Positions 45,800-53,594 of a stretch of DNA of 64,000 bases are shown one piece after another. The number at the start of each line of letters is the position of its first letter. The first letter of the stretch is position 1. Made by a program: the position numbers and the translations under genes. The stretch comes from DASQPR01 sp963836785 (lineage in GTDB: Bacteria > Actinomycetota > Actinomycetes > Mycobacteriales > Micromonosporaceae): NCBI GenBank assembly GCA_963836785.1, contig CAWIKW010000004.1, positions 1-64,000 on the forward strand, read 5' to 3'. The notes below the pieces were generated by a model, which was not told where the DNA came from, ran no database searches, and saw only the letters and a list, made by a program, of their open reading frames with translations.

Positions 45800-46523
45800 G
45801 TGAACCCGATGCCGCACGGCTATACCAACGACACGCGGGGCGACGGCGCGTTCGTCGTGAAGACGTATGTCGGCCCGAGCGCGGCGGCTCGCCATGATCG
45901 CGAACGGACCATGCTCGAACGGTTGCAGGGTGTGCTGCCGATCGCTGCGCTAATTCCGGATGGAGCGGATCGCACGGCAGACCGCCTCCCGGAACGCACG
46001 CCGTGCGGTGAAACGCCCCGCCTACGGATGTCGCATCTCCCCGGCGTTCAGGGCCAGGAGCTGATCGATGCCGGCCTCGCTGGGCGGGTGCTGCGATCCT
46101 GCGGCGCGATGTTGCGAACGCTGCAGTCGATTCCCTTGTCGCTCCCGTTTCCGCACGTAGAACACGTGGGCCGCGCGTCGCCTTGTGCACGGCGACTACG
46201 GCCCGAACAACATGTTGTTCGATCCCCGTACGTTCGCGGTCACCGGCCTGCTGGACTGGGAGTGGGCGCACGTCGGCGGTTCAATCGAAGACCTCGCGTG
46301 GTGTGAGTGGATCGTCCGCATGCACCATCCGGGACACGTTGGCGCGCTCCACGAACTGTTTGACGCGTACGGCGACCAGCCACCGTGGCGTGAGCGACGT
46401 GGCGCGATGGTGCGGCGATGCCAGGAAATGGCGGACCGTCACCGGTCGCTTGGCGACGCGGGCTACATGGCCGCTGAGCTATGGCGGAAGCGAATCCGCG
46501 TGACCGAGTCCTGGTCGGAGTGA
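45800..46523 (+). pseudogene. phosphotransferase (APH-like kinase) with one frame break
   Basis: Two frames together give one kinase. The N-lobe reads VNPMPHGYTNDTRGDGAFVV then KTYVGPSAAARHDRERTML. The C-lobe reads LVHGDYGPNNMLFDPRTFAV and TGLLDWEWAHVGGSIEDLAW (catalytic loop HGD..N, metal Asp in LLDWE). The break lies between 46161 and 46184. Deleting one G from GGG at 46168-46170 joins EHV-AARRLVHGD in one frame. Aminoglycoside and fructosamine kinases belong to this fold; the substrate is unknown. Either a recent pseudogene or a consensus error. Confidence 0.75.
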
Positions 46524-46525
46524 CG

Positions 46526-46933
46526 TCATCGTGCCGGTCGTCGGCGATGTCGGCGGTCGCGGTCACGGTCCGGGTCGCGGTCTCGGTCGCGGTCCGGGTC
46601 GCGGTCTCGGTCGCGGTCTCCGCGAGTCGCAGTCACACTCAGTGCGGTGAGCCGCTCGATGTTGTCGGACTGATCCGCGACACGGTTGCGCCCAATTTGT
46701 CCGCACCGGAGGCATCGGTGCACGATCATGTATCCCTTGGCCGGATGGTGGTCGAGCGCGATCGGCGCCATCAGACCGCGGCACGGATTCGCGCGATCGC
46801 CGGGCTTGACATCGACGTGTTGCGAGAACAGGCAGTCCGGGCAGTGATTGCGGTAGCCGCCGCCGATGAGCAGCACGACAGCCACGCCGCAGTTAGCACA
46901 GATAAACGGCGTGTTCTCGGAGGTTCTGGTGAT
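46526..46933 (-). CDS. RNHCP zinc-ribbon protein with non-standard or lost start
   Basis: The family motif YRNHCPDCLFSQHVDVKPGD, then HRCLRCGQIGRNRVADQSDN, identifies an RNHCP-domain protein, a small actinobacterial zinc-ribbon family of unknown function. The first Cys pair (ENTPFICANC) lies upstream of the first usable GTG (46885). The frame is open back to an in-frame TAA, and an AAGGA stands 6 nt before an ATC codon (46933-46931) exactly where a family start would be. So either ATC is used or the ATG was mutated. The C-terminus is an Arg-Asp repeat tail from an array at 46554-46620. Confidence 0.7.
   Translation of the reverse strand: MTRTSENTPFICANCGVAVVLLIGGGYRNHCPDCLFSQHVDVKPGDRANPCRGLMAPIALDHHPAKGYMIVHRCLRCGQIGRNRVADQSDNIERLTALSVTATRGDRDRDRDPDRDRDRDPDRDRDRRHRRRPAR
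46554..46620 (-). repeat. 24-bp/6-bp repeat in RNHCP gene 3' end
   Basis: Two perfect head-to-tail copies of a 24-bp unit (46567-46590, 46591-46614) built from GGTCGC/GGTCTC hexamers, with partial units on both sides. They encode the (RD)n tail. Confidence 0.9.
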
Positions 46934-47340
46934 GGCCGGTCCTTACGAGTCGAAGTGATCTTCAAACTCGAAGGGCCCAGGGTTCCGTCTGCTCTCTCGC
47001 GATACCGCCGGGTCACCGCGGCACGCGCTCGCAGGCTTGGTTGGCGAGTGACCGATTCACCGCCGGCCTCTCGAGCCAGCGATTACTTCCAGTTCCTGCT
47101 TCATCCCGGCCTGTCGCATCCGGGAATCCGTACCCCTGCTGGTTTTGTCTCGTCACCATGCGTTTCGCGCTGAGATTGCGTCTCGTGCCGAGATTTGGGC
47201 CAGCCACTGTCAGGAAGGTTGCCCCGCCTGCCACCGGTAGGTGTCGTCCAACCGCACTGCCGTCGGCGTCGTCCCCTGTCAGGCGCGCGCGACTCGAATA
47301 GCCAAGATCACCTCCGGTCGAAGCGGCAGCTGTGAATCGT

Positions 47341-47380
47341 CCTACCTCTCTGCACGCACTGACGCGTGCAGAGAGGTAGG
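47341..47380. terminator. perfect 17-bp hairpin in a long intergenic gap
   Basis: Arms 47341-47357 and 47364-47380 are perfectly complementary over 17 bp, with a 6-nt loop (ACTGAC). No U-tract flanks it on either strand. The 46934-47474 gap (541 bp) holds no convincing gene. This hairpin could be a bidirectional terminator for the MFS gene on the minus strand (its stop is 94 bp to the right), or a relic of a palindromic element. Confidence 0.6.
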
Positions 47381-47474
47381 TGCGTGTGCGATTACCTTCG
47401 CCTCGGATCATTCGAAGGCGCAACCGGATTGTCGACCGCGTGGCACACGTGTCGTGGCCGGTGACCGGCCGACG

Positions 47475-48818
47475 TCAGCAAGGCCCGATGTTGTCGAGGG
47501 ATTCGATCCGCCGCAATTTCGAGAACACGATCCACGGCAGCGACAGTGGCACGCCGGCCGAGGCGACGAACAGCGTCGCCCGAAGGCCGATGTGGTCACC
47601 GAGCACGCCGGCGACGATCGCGGCGATCGGCGTCAGTGCGCCGATCAGGAACCCGAAGCCGGCGGCGACCCGGCCCTGAACCGCGTTCGGTGTCACCGCC
47701 TGGCGGATCGTCATCTCGACGATGTTCGCGGCGACGATCGCACACCCGGCGATGAAGAAGACCGCGGCGAAGATGATCGTCCGCGTTGTCGCCGAGCCGC
47801 CGACGAAGGGCAGCGAGACGATCGCGGCCGCGCCGATGACGTACCCGCCGAGCAGGAGACGCCCGGGCCCGACGCGGCTGAGCGCACGGTCCAAGAGCGT
47901 GGCCGCGACCACGCCGCCGACCCCGAAGCCGGCGAATACCAGGCCGATCTCGCCCGCGGACATGTGTGAAACACGCGCCGCGTAGATCACGAAGATCGTC
48001 AACATGATGCTGGCGAAGACGTTGAACACCGCGGCGGCGCCGGCTATCGATCGCAGCAGCGCGTGCGTGACGGTGAACCGGAGGCCGTCGAGGATGTCAG
48101 CGAACACCCGCTGGACAAGACCGCCGTCGGTCGCTCCGGGTTCGTGCTCCACGACCGGTTCGGGGGTACGGATGACCGCGACGCTCCACGCCGAGACGAG
48201 AAACGACAGTGCGTCGGCCAGCAGTGCGAACGGCGCTCGGACGAGTTGCACCAAGAGGCCGGCCAATCCGGGTCCCGCCACGTCGGACAACGACTGGGTC
48301 GTCTGGAGGCGGCTGTTGCCGGACAGCAGGCGATCCGACCCCACAAGCGTTGGTAGATAAGCCTGGTAGGCGAGGCTGAAGACGACCGCGAGACAACCGA
48401 CCACCAGCGCGACGAGATACAGCACGGACATGTGCAGATAACCGAGCCAGGCGAGGATCGGTACGGCGCCGATCACGGCCGCCCGTCCGAGGTCCGCACC
48501 GATCATCAGCGGTCGGCGGCGCATCCGGTCGACGACGACGCCGAAGAACAGCATCAGACCGAGGACGGGAAACTCGCGCGCCGCACCGAGCAGCCCGATC
48601 TGTGTCGCGGTGGCGTGCAGGTACAGCACCGCGGTCAACGGCAATGCCAGCGTCGTGACCTGGGTGCCGAAGGCCGAGATGCTTTGGCCCAGCCAGAGCC
48701 GGTTGAAGTCCCGGCGTCGCGTGTCATCGTCGGCGGCGCGGGTCAAGGGGACGGTTTCGTGCGTCGTAGCGGATATGTCGAGGTTCGTTGCGGTGCTCAA
48801 GGTTGTTTCAGTGCTCAC
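47475..48818 (-). CDS. MFS transporter (MFS_3/EntS-like)
   Basis: 447 residues from a GTG with AGGAG 9 nt upstream. Twelve helices begin near residue 30 (FNRLWLGQSISAFGTQVTTL). Motif A lies in the loop FFGVVVDRMRRRPLMIGADL, and LSGNSRLQTTQSLSDVAGPG is the region conserved in tetronasin/macrolide-like exporters of this branch. It is probably an inner-membrane drug or metabolite exporter. The frame is open 111 codons farther upstream, without protein-like character. It is divergent from the HTH gene at 49107. Confidence 0.85.
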   Translation of the reverse strand: MSTETTLSTATNLDISATTHETVPLTRAADDDTRRRDFNRLWLGQSISAFGTQVTTLALPLTAVLYLHATATQIGLLGAAREFPVLGLMLFFGVVVDRMRRRPLMIGADLGRAAVIGAVPILAWLGYLHMSVLYLVALVVGCLAVVFSLAYQAYLPTLVGSDRLLSGNSRLQTTQSLSDVAGPGLAGLLVQLVRAPFALLADALSFLVSAWSVAVIRTPEPVVEHEPGATDGGLVQRVFADILDGLRFTVTHALLRSIAGAAAVFNVFASIMLTIFVIYAARVSHMSAGEIGLVFAGFGVGGVVAATLLDRALSRVGPGRLLLGGYVIGAAAIVSLPFVGGSATTRTIIFAAVFFIAGCAIVAANIVEMTIRQAVTPNAVQGRVAAGFGFLIGALTPIAAIVAGVLGDHIGLRATLFVASAGVPLSLPWIVFSKLRRIESLDNIGPC

Positions 48819-49106
48819 GGGTGACGGCTCCTGATGTCGGTAGAACAGGCTGCCGCGCTGGACGTCTCCGCGCACTCCGCCGGCCGTCGCCGGCGGGAGC
48901 AGACCTTGATGGTCATGGAACTGACCGTATGATCGGGTGCCCGACTGCGCCGTGTCGGGTATTCGAGCTAATTTCGGCGACGGGAAACTTTGGTGGCTGT
49001 CGAAGCAGATGACCTTTCCGGGTCCGTGGAGATCGTGAGCGCGGTCAACTGGCCGGTGCGTCGGCGCGGGCCGAGGCGGCTGGTGGGCGCGGCGAGCCTT
49101 CCCGGC

Positions 49107-49472
49107 ATGGTGCAGCTGCACCAGGCGATCCCGATCGTCGAGCGCCAACATGCCTTGATCGAGGAGCTACGCGCCCGTGCGCCCAGGTTCGTGCGGGGTG
49201 CCGACCTCGCGCTGCGCACGGGTACGACCGTGCGTACGGTCGAACGGGATCTCGCCCGCCTGACCGAAGCGGGCGTGCCCGTCCAGGTGCGCCGAGGCCC
49301 GGGCGGTGGCTATCGCATCAACACCCGGGCATCGTTGCCGCCGTTGGCGTTCACACCGGGCGAGGTAGTTGCGCTCATCGCGTCGCTCGTGGCCGTCGGT
49401 CCGTACGTCTCGGCGACGGCGCAGACGGCACTGGGCAAGTTGTTGGCCGCACTCGCCCCGGAGCACGCGTGA
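49107..49472 (+). CDS. HTH regulator lacking the WYL domain
   Basis: 121 residues from the ATG at 49107; earlier in-frame starts (48990) add an unrelated leader. The winged helix reads RFVRGADLALRTGTTVRTVE then RDLARLTEAGVPVQVRRGPG-GGYRI, followed by LPPLAFTPGEVVALIASLVA and a helix. That is exactly the N-terminal third of YafY/PafC-type regulators, which normally continue into a WYL ligand domain of about 200 residues. Here translation stops and the mug gene begins in a GTGA overlap. It is a truncated or minimal regulator, perhaps DNA-damage related given its neighbour. Confidence 0.75.
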   Translation: MVQLHQAIPIVERQHALIEELRARAPRFVRGADLALRTGTTVRTVERDLARLTEAGVPVQVRRGPGGGYRINTRASLPPLAFTPGEVVALIASLVAVGPYVSATAQTALGKLLAALAPEHA

Positions 49473-50053
49473 CAACCATCAGGCAACGCAGCACTGGCAC
49501 TCCTCGACTCGCCCGCCCGACGAGGGCGGATCTCCTGGCCGCGCACGGCCGAGCCATCCCGGACGTACTGGCACCCGGCCTTGCGGTCGTCTTCTGCGGT
49601 ATCAATCCGGGCCTGTGGTCGGCGGCGACGGCCCACCATTTCGCCCGGCCGGGCAACCGGTTCTGGCCGGCGCTACACCGTGGCGGCTTTACGCCGGTCC
49701 AACTCGATCCGGCCGAACAGGAGTCGTTGCTCACGTACGGGCTCGGCATCACCAACCTGGTCGAGCGCGGGACGGCTCGGGCCGACGAATTGACGGCGGC
49801 GGAGCTTGTCGCCGGCGCGGAACTGTTGGCCGACAAGGTCAAGCGGCTCCGGCCGGCGTGGCTCGCGGTGCTCGGCGTCACGGCCTACCGGTCGGCGTTC
49901 GGTCGTCGTCACGCGGTCGTCGGTCCACAGCCCGACCCGATCGGCGACACGAGCGTATGGATCCTGCCGAATCCCAGCGGCCTGAACGCGCACTACACGC
50001 TCGATCGACTCGCCGCGGAGTTCGCCGCCCTGCGCAAGGTCGCGATCGATTAG
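49469..50053 (+). CDS. mug: G/T(U)-mismatch-specific DNA glycosylase, Mug family
   Basis: 194 residues from GTG, overlapping the regulator's stop. The active-site motif VVFCGINPGLWSA (catalytic Asn), HHFARPGNRFWPALHRGGFT, and the second motif LPNPSGLNAHY match the Mug/TDG branch of uracil-DNA glycosylases. These excise U or T opposite G, and ethenocytosine, in base-excision repair. The N-terminal 20 residues are basic. Coupling to a small HTH protein is unusual for mug. Confidence 0.9.
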   Translation: MTTIRQRSTGTPRLARPTRADLLAAHGRAIPDVLAPGLAVVFCGINPGLWSAATAHHFARPGNRFWPALHRGGFTPVQLDPAEQESLLTYGLGITNLVERGTARADELTAAELVAGAELLADKVKRLRPAWLAVLGVTAYRSAFGRRHAVVGPQPDPIGDTSVWILPNPSGLNAHYTLDRLAAEFAALRKVAID

Positions 50054-50230
50054 CGACCGTTCGGGTCGGCGGCAGATCGGTTAGCGACCGGTCCGGTCAG
50101 CCGGCCGTTCGGTTGGCGACCCGGTCGGGTTCTAGCCCCTTGCGGACGATTCGTGCCACCTCCATGGACCGCCGGGAGCCGGGACGGCGTGGCGCCGACA
50201 ACGGCCGGAAACGGCTGGGACGCTGTCCGC

Positions 50231-50599
50231 ATGATCGATCATCTGTCTCTCCAGTGCGACGACATCGTCGCGAGTACGGCGTTCTACGATGCCGTACTCG
50301 CCCCGGTCGGCGGCACACGGATTCTCGATTTCGGTGACATCATCGGCTACGGGATCGAGCGGCCGGATTTCTGGATCGGCGCCGCGACGACCATGGGACC
50401 GGCCCGCGAGTGCCACGTTTCGTTCAGCGCCCCGACGCGACGAGCAGTCCGAGCATTCTTCGATGCCGCGGTCGAGCTCGGCGCCGAGATCCTTCACGAG
50501 CCGCGGGTCTGGCCCGAATATCACCCGACCTATTACGGCGCGTTCGTCCGCGATCCGGACGGAAACAACGTCGAAGCGGTCTGTCACGCGCCGGAGTGA
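50231..50599 (+). CDS. VOC family protein
   Basis: 122 residues from the ATG at 50231. Glyoxalase-like: MIDHLSLQCDDIVASTAFYD, VLAPVGGTRILDFGD, HVSFSAPTRRAVRAFFDAAV and the C-terminal AFVRDPDGNNVEAVCH with its conserved Glu. Likely a small metal-dependent lyase or dioxygenase-like protein. The substrate is unknown. It is an orphan gene with no visible operon. The frame upstream of the chosen ATG is not protein-like. Confidence 0.85.
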   Translation: MIDHLSLQCDDIVASTAFYDAVLAPVGGTRILDFGDIIGYGIERPDFWIGAATTMGPARECHVSFSAPTRRAVRAFFDAAVELGAEILHEPRVWPEYHPTYYGAFVRDPDGNNVEAVCHAPE

Positions 50600-50650
50600 C
50601 CGCCGCCGGGCGCGCTCGCGTCTCTCGCCGGCTCGCTCGCTGAGAGCGTC

Positions 50651-50784
50651 GGGTTCAGAATGGCGGGCTCAGAAATGGCGGGCTCAGAACTCGCGGCTTA
50701 GAACCTGCGGCCCCGGAGGCGGCAGGCTCAGCAGCGGAGGGCTCAGCAGCGGCCGGCTCAGAAGCGGTCGGCTCAGAAGCGGCG
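50651..50784 (-). repeat. 15-bp imperfect tandem repeat at EXPERA gene 3' end
   Basis: About nine units; the last four (50725-50784) are clean 15-mers of GGCTCAGAAGCGGCG type. The array starts in the intergenic DNA between convergent genes and runs 12 bp into the EXPERA coding region. Confidence 0.9.
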
Positions 50785-51282
50785 GGCGAACGGCGCGGGT
50801 TTGCGCATGCGTACGAGCAGGAGCAACGGGATGAGCACATAGGGCAGGTTGAAGACGAGGAACTTGGTCGGATTGTGCGTCCGGAACGCCGCTTCGCCGA
50901 AGAACTCGACGCCGAACACGATGACGCCGGTAATCGCGGCGATCATCGTGGCGTAGATGACCGACGGCAGCTGGATCCAGTTCCGGCCGGTCACGAGCGC
51001 GTACACGAGCACGATGTAGAACGGCATGTAGACGAACGCCGACAAGCCGGTGACGATCCGCATCCAGTCGGGTGGGTTCATGAACAGCGGATCGGCGTCG
51101 TGGGCGTACCAGTAATTGGATTGAATGAAGAAGTTCGACGATGGGTGAGAGAAGTTGACGCCGACCGTCGGCAGCAGGTCGCTGATGATCGATGTGATCG
51201 TGAACGCGGCGAAGACGACGGCGAAGAGGATGTCTATCCGGCGGTCGCGCAGGGCGAGATTCGGCTGGTCCGGGGGGTTCAT
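50773..51282 (-). CDS. EXPERA-domain (emopamil-binding-like) membrane protein
   Basis: 169 residues with four membrane helices: DILFAVVFAAFTITSIISDL, MRIVTGLSAFVYMPFYIVLV, SVIYATMIAAITGVIVFGVE, and FLVFNLPYVLIPLLLLVRM. The loop SNYWYAHDADPLFMNPPDWM is characteristic of TMEM97/EBP-like EXPERA proteins in actinobacteria. In eukaryotes the fold serves sterol isomerases and sigma-2 receptor; the bacterial role is unknown. The ATG at 51282 starts the homology. The final helix is followed by a short basic tail. Confidence 0.8.
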   Translation of the reverse strand: MNPPDQPNLALRDRRIDILFAVVFAAFTITSIISDLLPTVGVNFSHPSSNFFIQSNYWYAHDADPLFMNPPDWMRIVTGLSAFVYMPFYIVLVYALVTGRNWIQLPSVIYATMIAAITGVIVFGVEFFGEAAFRTHNPTKFLVFNLPYVLIPLLLLVRMRKPAPFARRF

Positions 51283-51365
51283 GGTGGGCGATCCTAGTGG
51301 CGCGCCGCCGACGCCGTGGTCCCCGCACAGCGGTCTCGATCGGCGCTCGACGGAGTCGCCCGGCG

Positions 51366-52511
51366 TTACGCCTCGACGGATCGATCCATCCGGTAGAACC
51401 GCCAGAATTCGTGGTCGACCGCGAGCTGCGTGCAACTCGCAAAGCCGGCCTCGGCCGCCCATCGTCGGACGGTCGGCGCGCGCAGCACCGTCCCCGCCGC
51501 CTCAACCGGATCCTCGGCCATCGTTGCCGGCAGGCAGTGCAGCACGCTAAACCCGTACTGCATGCGTTCGACATCGCCCGGCGTCGCCGTGAACTCATCG
51601 GCCACCCGCTCGTCGGCGACGAGCAGCGTCCCGTGGTCGGCCAAACCGTCCCGGACCGCCCGCAATACCCCGACCGGGTCGCCCATGTCGTGCAGCGCTT
51701 CGAAGATCGTCGCGAAGTCGAACGGGCCGCCGTCGATAGCGTGGTTCGCGTCGGCAAGCTCGAACGTCACTCGATTGCCCAAGCCGACGTGCGCGGCCGC
51801 CGCTTGGGCGGCGGCAATCGACCGCGCGTCCAGGTCGACACCGACAATGCGGATCCTCGGGTACGCCGCGGCGAGCGCAAGTGTCGACGTGCCTTCGCCA
51901 CAGCCGAGATCGAGTACGCGTGCCGGCGGATCGCGGTCGAGTCTTTCGGTCACGTCCGGCATCGAGACGAGCCACGTCGACGCGAGGTCGTGGATGAACC
52001 CCGGCCGGTTCAGTAACTGGATGCCTTCGCGGATCTCGTCCCCGTACGCGCCATAGGGCACGCCGCCGCCGGTCCGAAACGCATCCGGGAGCAACGGGAG
52101 CGCCCGCGCTATACCGGCGAGCATCGTCGCGACCGGTCCGGTGTGGTACGGACTGTCCGCGTCCAACAACACCTCGGCGTGCCCGGGCGGCAAGCGGTAA
52201 ACCCGGTCCTCGGCCGGTAAGGACGGCTCGTCGCAGGTGACGAGCCCGGAGACGACCTGATGCTCCAACCATTCGCGTGCGTACCGAGGGGAAATGCCGG
52301 CGCGAGCGGCGAGCTCGCCCTCGGTCAGACCGCCGGCCGATGCTTCGTCCAGCGCTCGATAGAGCCCGAGCTCAAGGCCAAGATGAACGGTGAACAGTTC
52401 CATCGCCGGCACCGCGCTGTCGACGAGGCGCTGGGCCAACTGATCTCGGGCGGCCTCCGCCGCGGCGTCGCCGGGAATGTGCGTCGTGGTGTCTTCTCTG
52501 GCGGCTGTCAC
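51366..52511 (-). CDS. SAM-dependent methyltransferase with N-terminal winged helix
   Basis: 381 residues from a GTG at 52511. The first 110 residues hold a dimerisation/winged-helix region (FTVHLGLELGLYRALDEA, GLTEGELAARAGISPRYARE). The Rossmann methyltransferase has motif I RVLDLGCGEGTSTLALA, motif II GVDLDARSIAAAQAAA, and IFEALHDMGDPVGVLRAVRD. This matches the actinobacterial Rv2258c-like group. The substrate is unknown; such enzymes often methylate small natural products. The start is uncertain because GAGG abuts the GTG. Confidence 0.82.
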   Translation of the reverse strand: MTAAREDTTTHIPGDAAAEAARDQLAQRLVDSAVPAMELFTVHLGLELGLYRALDEASAGGLTEGELAARAGISPRYAREWLEHQVVSGLVTCDEPSLPAEDRVYRLPPGHAEVLLDADSPYHTGPVATMLAGIARALPLLPDAFRTGGGVPYGAYGDEIREGIQLLNRPGFIHDLASTWLVSMPDVTERLDRDPPARVLDLGCGEGTSTLALAAAYPRIRIVGVDLDARSIAAAQAAAAHVGLGNRVTFELADANHAIDGGPFDFATIFEALHDMGDPVGVLRAVRDGLADHGTLLVADERVADEFTATPGDVERMQYGFSVLHCLPATMAEDPVEAAGTVLRAPTVRRWAAEAGFASCTQLAVDHEFWRFYRMDRSVEA

Positions 52512-52696
52512 CTCGTAACGATGCCACCTGACGCTCGCCGGGTACACATGGTTTTGCAAACGGGGTGCGTAGCTGGAACCTGGCTGCCTACTCGCAGGGA
52601 AGCCGCGCGCTCCTGCCGACAATCGCCGGTCGCGCAAGGGCGCCGGGAACTCAAAAGACGTTGGATCCTCATGGCGCTCGATCCGCGAACGGTGTG

Positions 52697-52965
52697 CTCG
52701 ACCCTGGAACGGTGCTGGGCGTTGGGTCGGTGCTGGCCCTGGGTCGGTCTGGGCCTAGGGACCGTGCTGGGCCTTGGGACGGTGCTGGATCCTGGAACGG
52801 TGCTGAACCTTGCAACGGGGCTTAACCGGGCGGGGGTTGCTGGCATTTCGATCGTGCCGGGCCTAGGGACGGTGCTGGGCGTTGGGACGGTGTTGGGCGT
52901 TGGGACGGTGCTGGGCCTTCGGAGGGTGCTGGGTCCTGGGATGATGCTGGCGCTCGGGACTGGTG
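52697..52965. repeat. 18-bp minisatellite in intergenic region
   Basis: About 15 imperfect units of CTGGGCCTTGGGACGGTG, one of them 2 bp short. It lies in the 52512-53045 gap between divergent methyltransferase and ArsR genes. Both strands are open through much of it, giving low-complexity frames that I do not regard as genes. No other feature was seen in the gap apart from the ArsR control site. Confidence 0.92.
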
Positions 52966-53033
52966 CCCGATACCCGAACGACCCGGGCGTTGGGAACCGC
53001 GGGTGTCCTGATCGCCGGTAATGCCGGCGAAAC

Positions 53034-53057
53034 TATGATCGCCTGATGGCGATGATA
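53034..53057 (+). promoter_or_regulatory. ArsR promoter/operator overlapping the start codon
   Basis: A 24-bp dyad with 10-bp arms (one mismatch): TATGATCGCC and GGCGATGATA around TGAT. Its left edge TATGAT (53034-53039) is a strong -10 box, 6 nt before the ATG at 53046, so the mRNA is probably leaderless. A bound repressor would cover both the -10 and the start. Confidence 0.6.
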
Positions 53058-53579
53058 TCCGGCTCGCACGATCGCGACTGCCGCGTCGATCTGACGTCCG
53101 CGGTCAGCCTGTTTCGCACTCTGGGCGACCCGACTCGGCTGGCGATCGTGCACGAGTTGGCCAAGGGCGAGCGGCGGGTTGTCGACTTGACCCGTCATCT
53201 CGGTCTCGCCCAGTCCACGGTCTCCGCCCACCTCGCCCTCATGCGCGAGAGCGGCGTCGTCGAGAGCCGTGCGCTCGGACGCCAGTCGCTCCATCGGCTC
53301 AGCCGACCGGAACTGTTCACGGTGTTGACCGCGGCCGAGAGCCTGCTCGCGGCCAGCGGCAACGATGTCGAGCTTTGCCCGCCGAGCGAGGCCACCTCGG
53401 GCGATGCTCAACTGGTGCGCGATGTTTCGTCGAGTCGAGGTCGGCCGGCAAGCGTTGATTCGTCAGGCGGTGCCGGACTCGCAGATGGAGAAGGTGACGA
53501 CGCGCCGGTGACCGATTCCATCGGGTTGGTGCGCGACTCCGCGATCCCGACCGGCGTCGCCGATGTTGCGGCGGCATGA
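53046..53579 (+). CDS. ArsR/SmtB-family metal-responsive repressor
   Basis: 177 residues. The winged helix (about 18-85) reads LFRTLGDPTRLAIVHELAKG, VVDLTRHLGLAQSTVSAHLA and GVVESRALGRQSLHRLSR. Possible metal ligands are the N-terminal HDRDC and C-terminal Cys/Asp residues. The last 75 residues are a disordered extension beyond the usual 100-120 length. A CDF cation exporter begins 16 bp downstream, so the protein very likely senses Zn, Cd, Co or a related ion. ATG at 53046 is chosen from the -10 spacing; 53052 is an alternative. Confidence 0.88.
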   Translation: MAMISGSHDRDCRVDLTSAVSLFRTLGDPTRLAIVHELAKGERRVVDLTRHLGLAQSTVSAHLALMRESGVVESRALGRQSLHRLSRPELFTVLTAAESLLAASGNDVELCPPSEATSGDAQLVRDVSSSRGRPASVDSSGGAGLADGEGDDAPVTDSIGLVRDSAIPTGVADVAAA

Positions 53580-53594
53580 CGTGAGCGACGTGAG

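Noticed and set aside
47013..47423. A 136-codon frame on the minus strand between RNHCP and MFS genes
   Set aside because: It runs through the perfect hairpin, its composition is not protein-like, and no start signal or family is visible.
52260..53021. Long open frames through the 18-bp minisatellite on both strands
   Set aside because: They consist mainly of Gly-Thr-Val-Leu or Gln-His-Arg-Pro repeats dictated by the array, with frame slips at irregular units and no separate ribosome-binding site.
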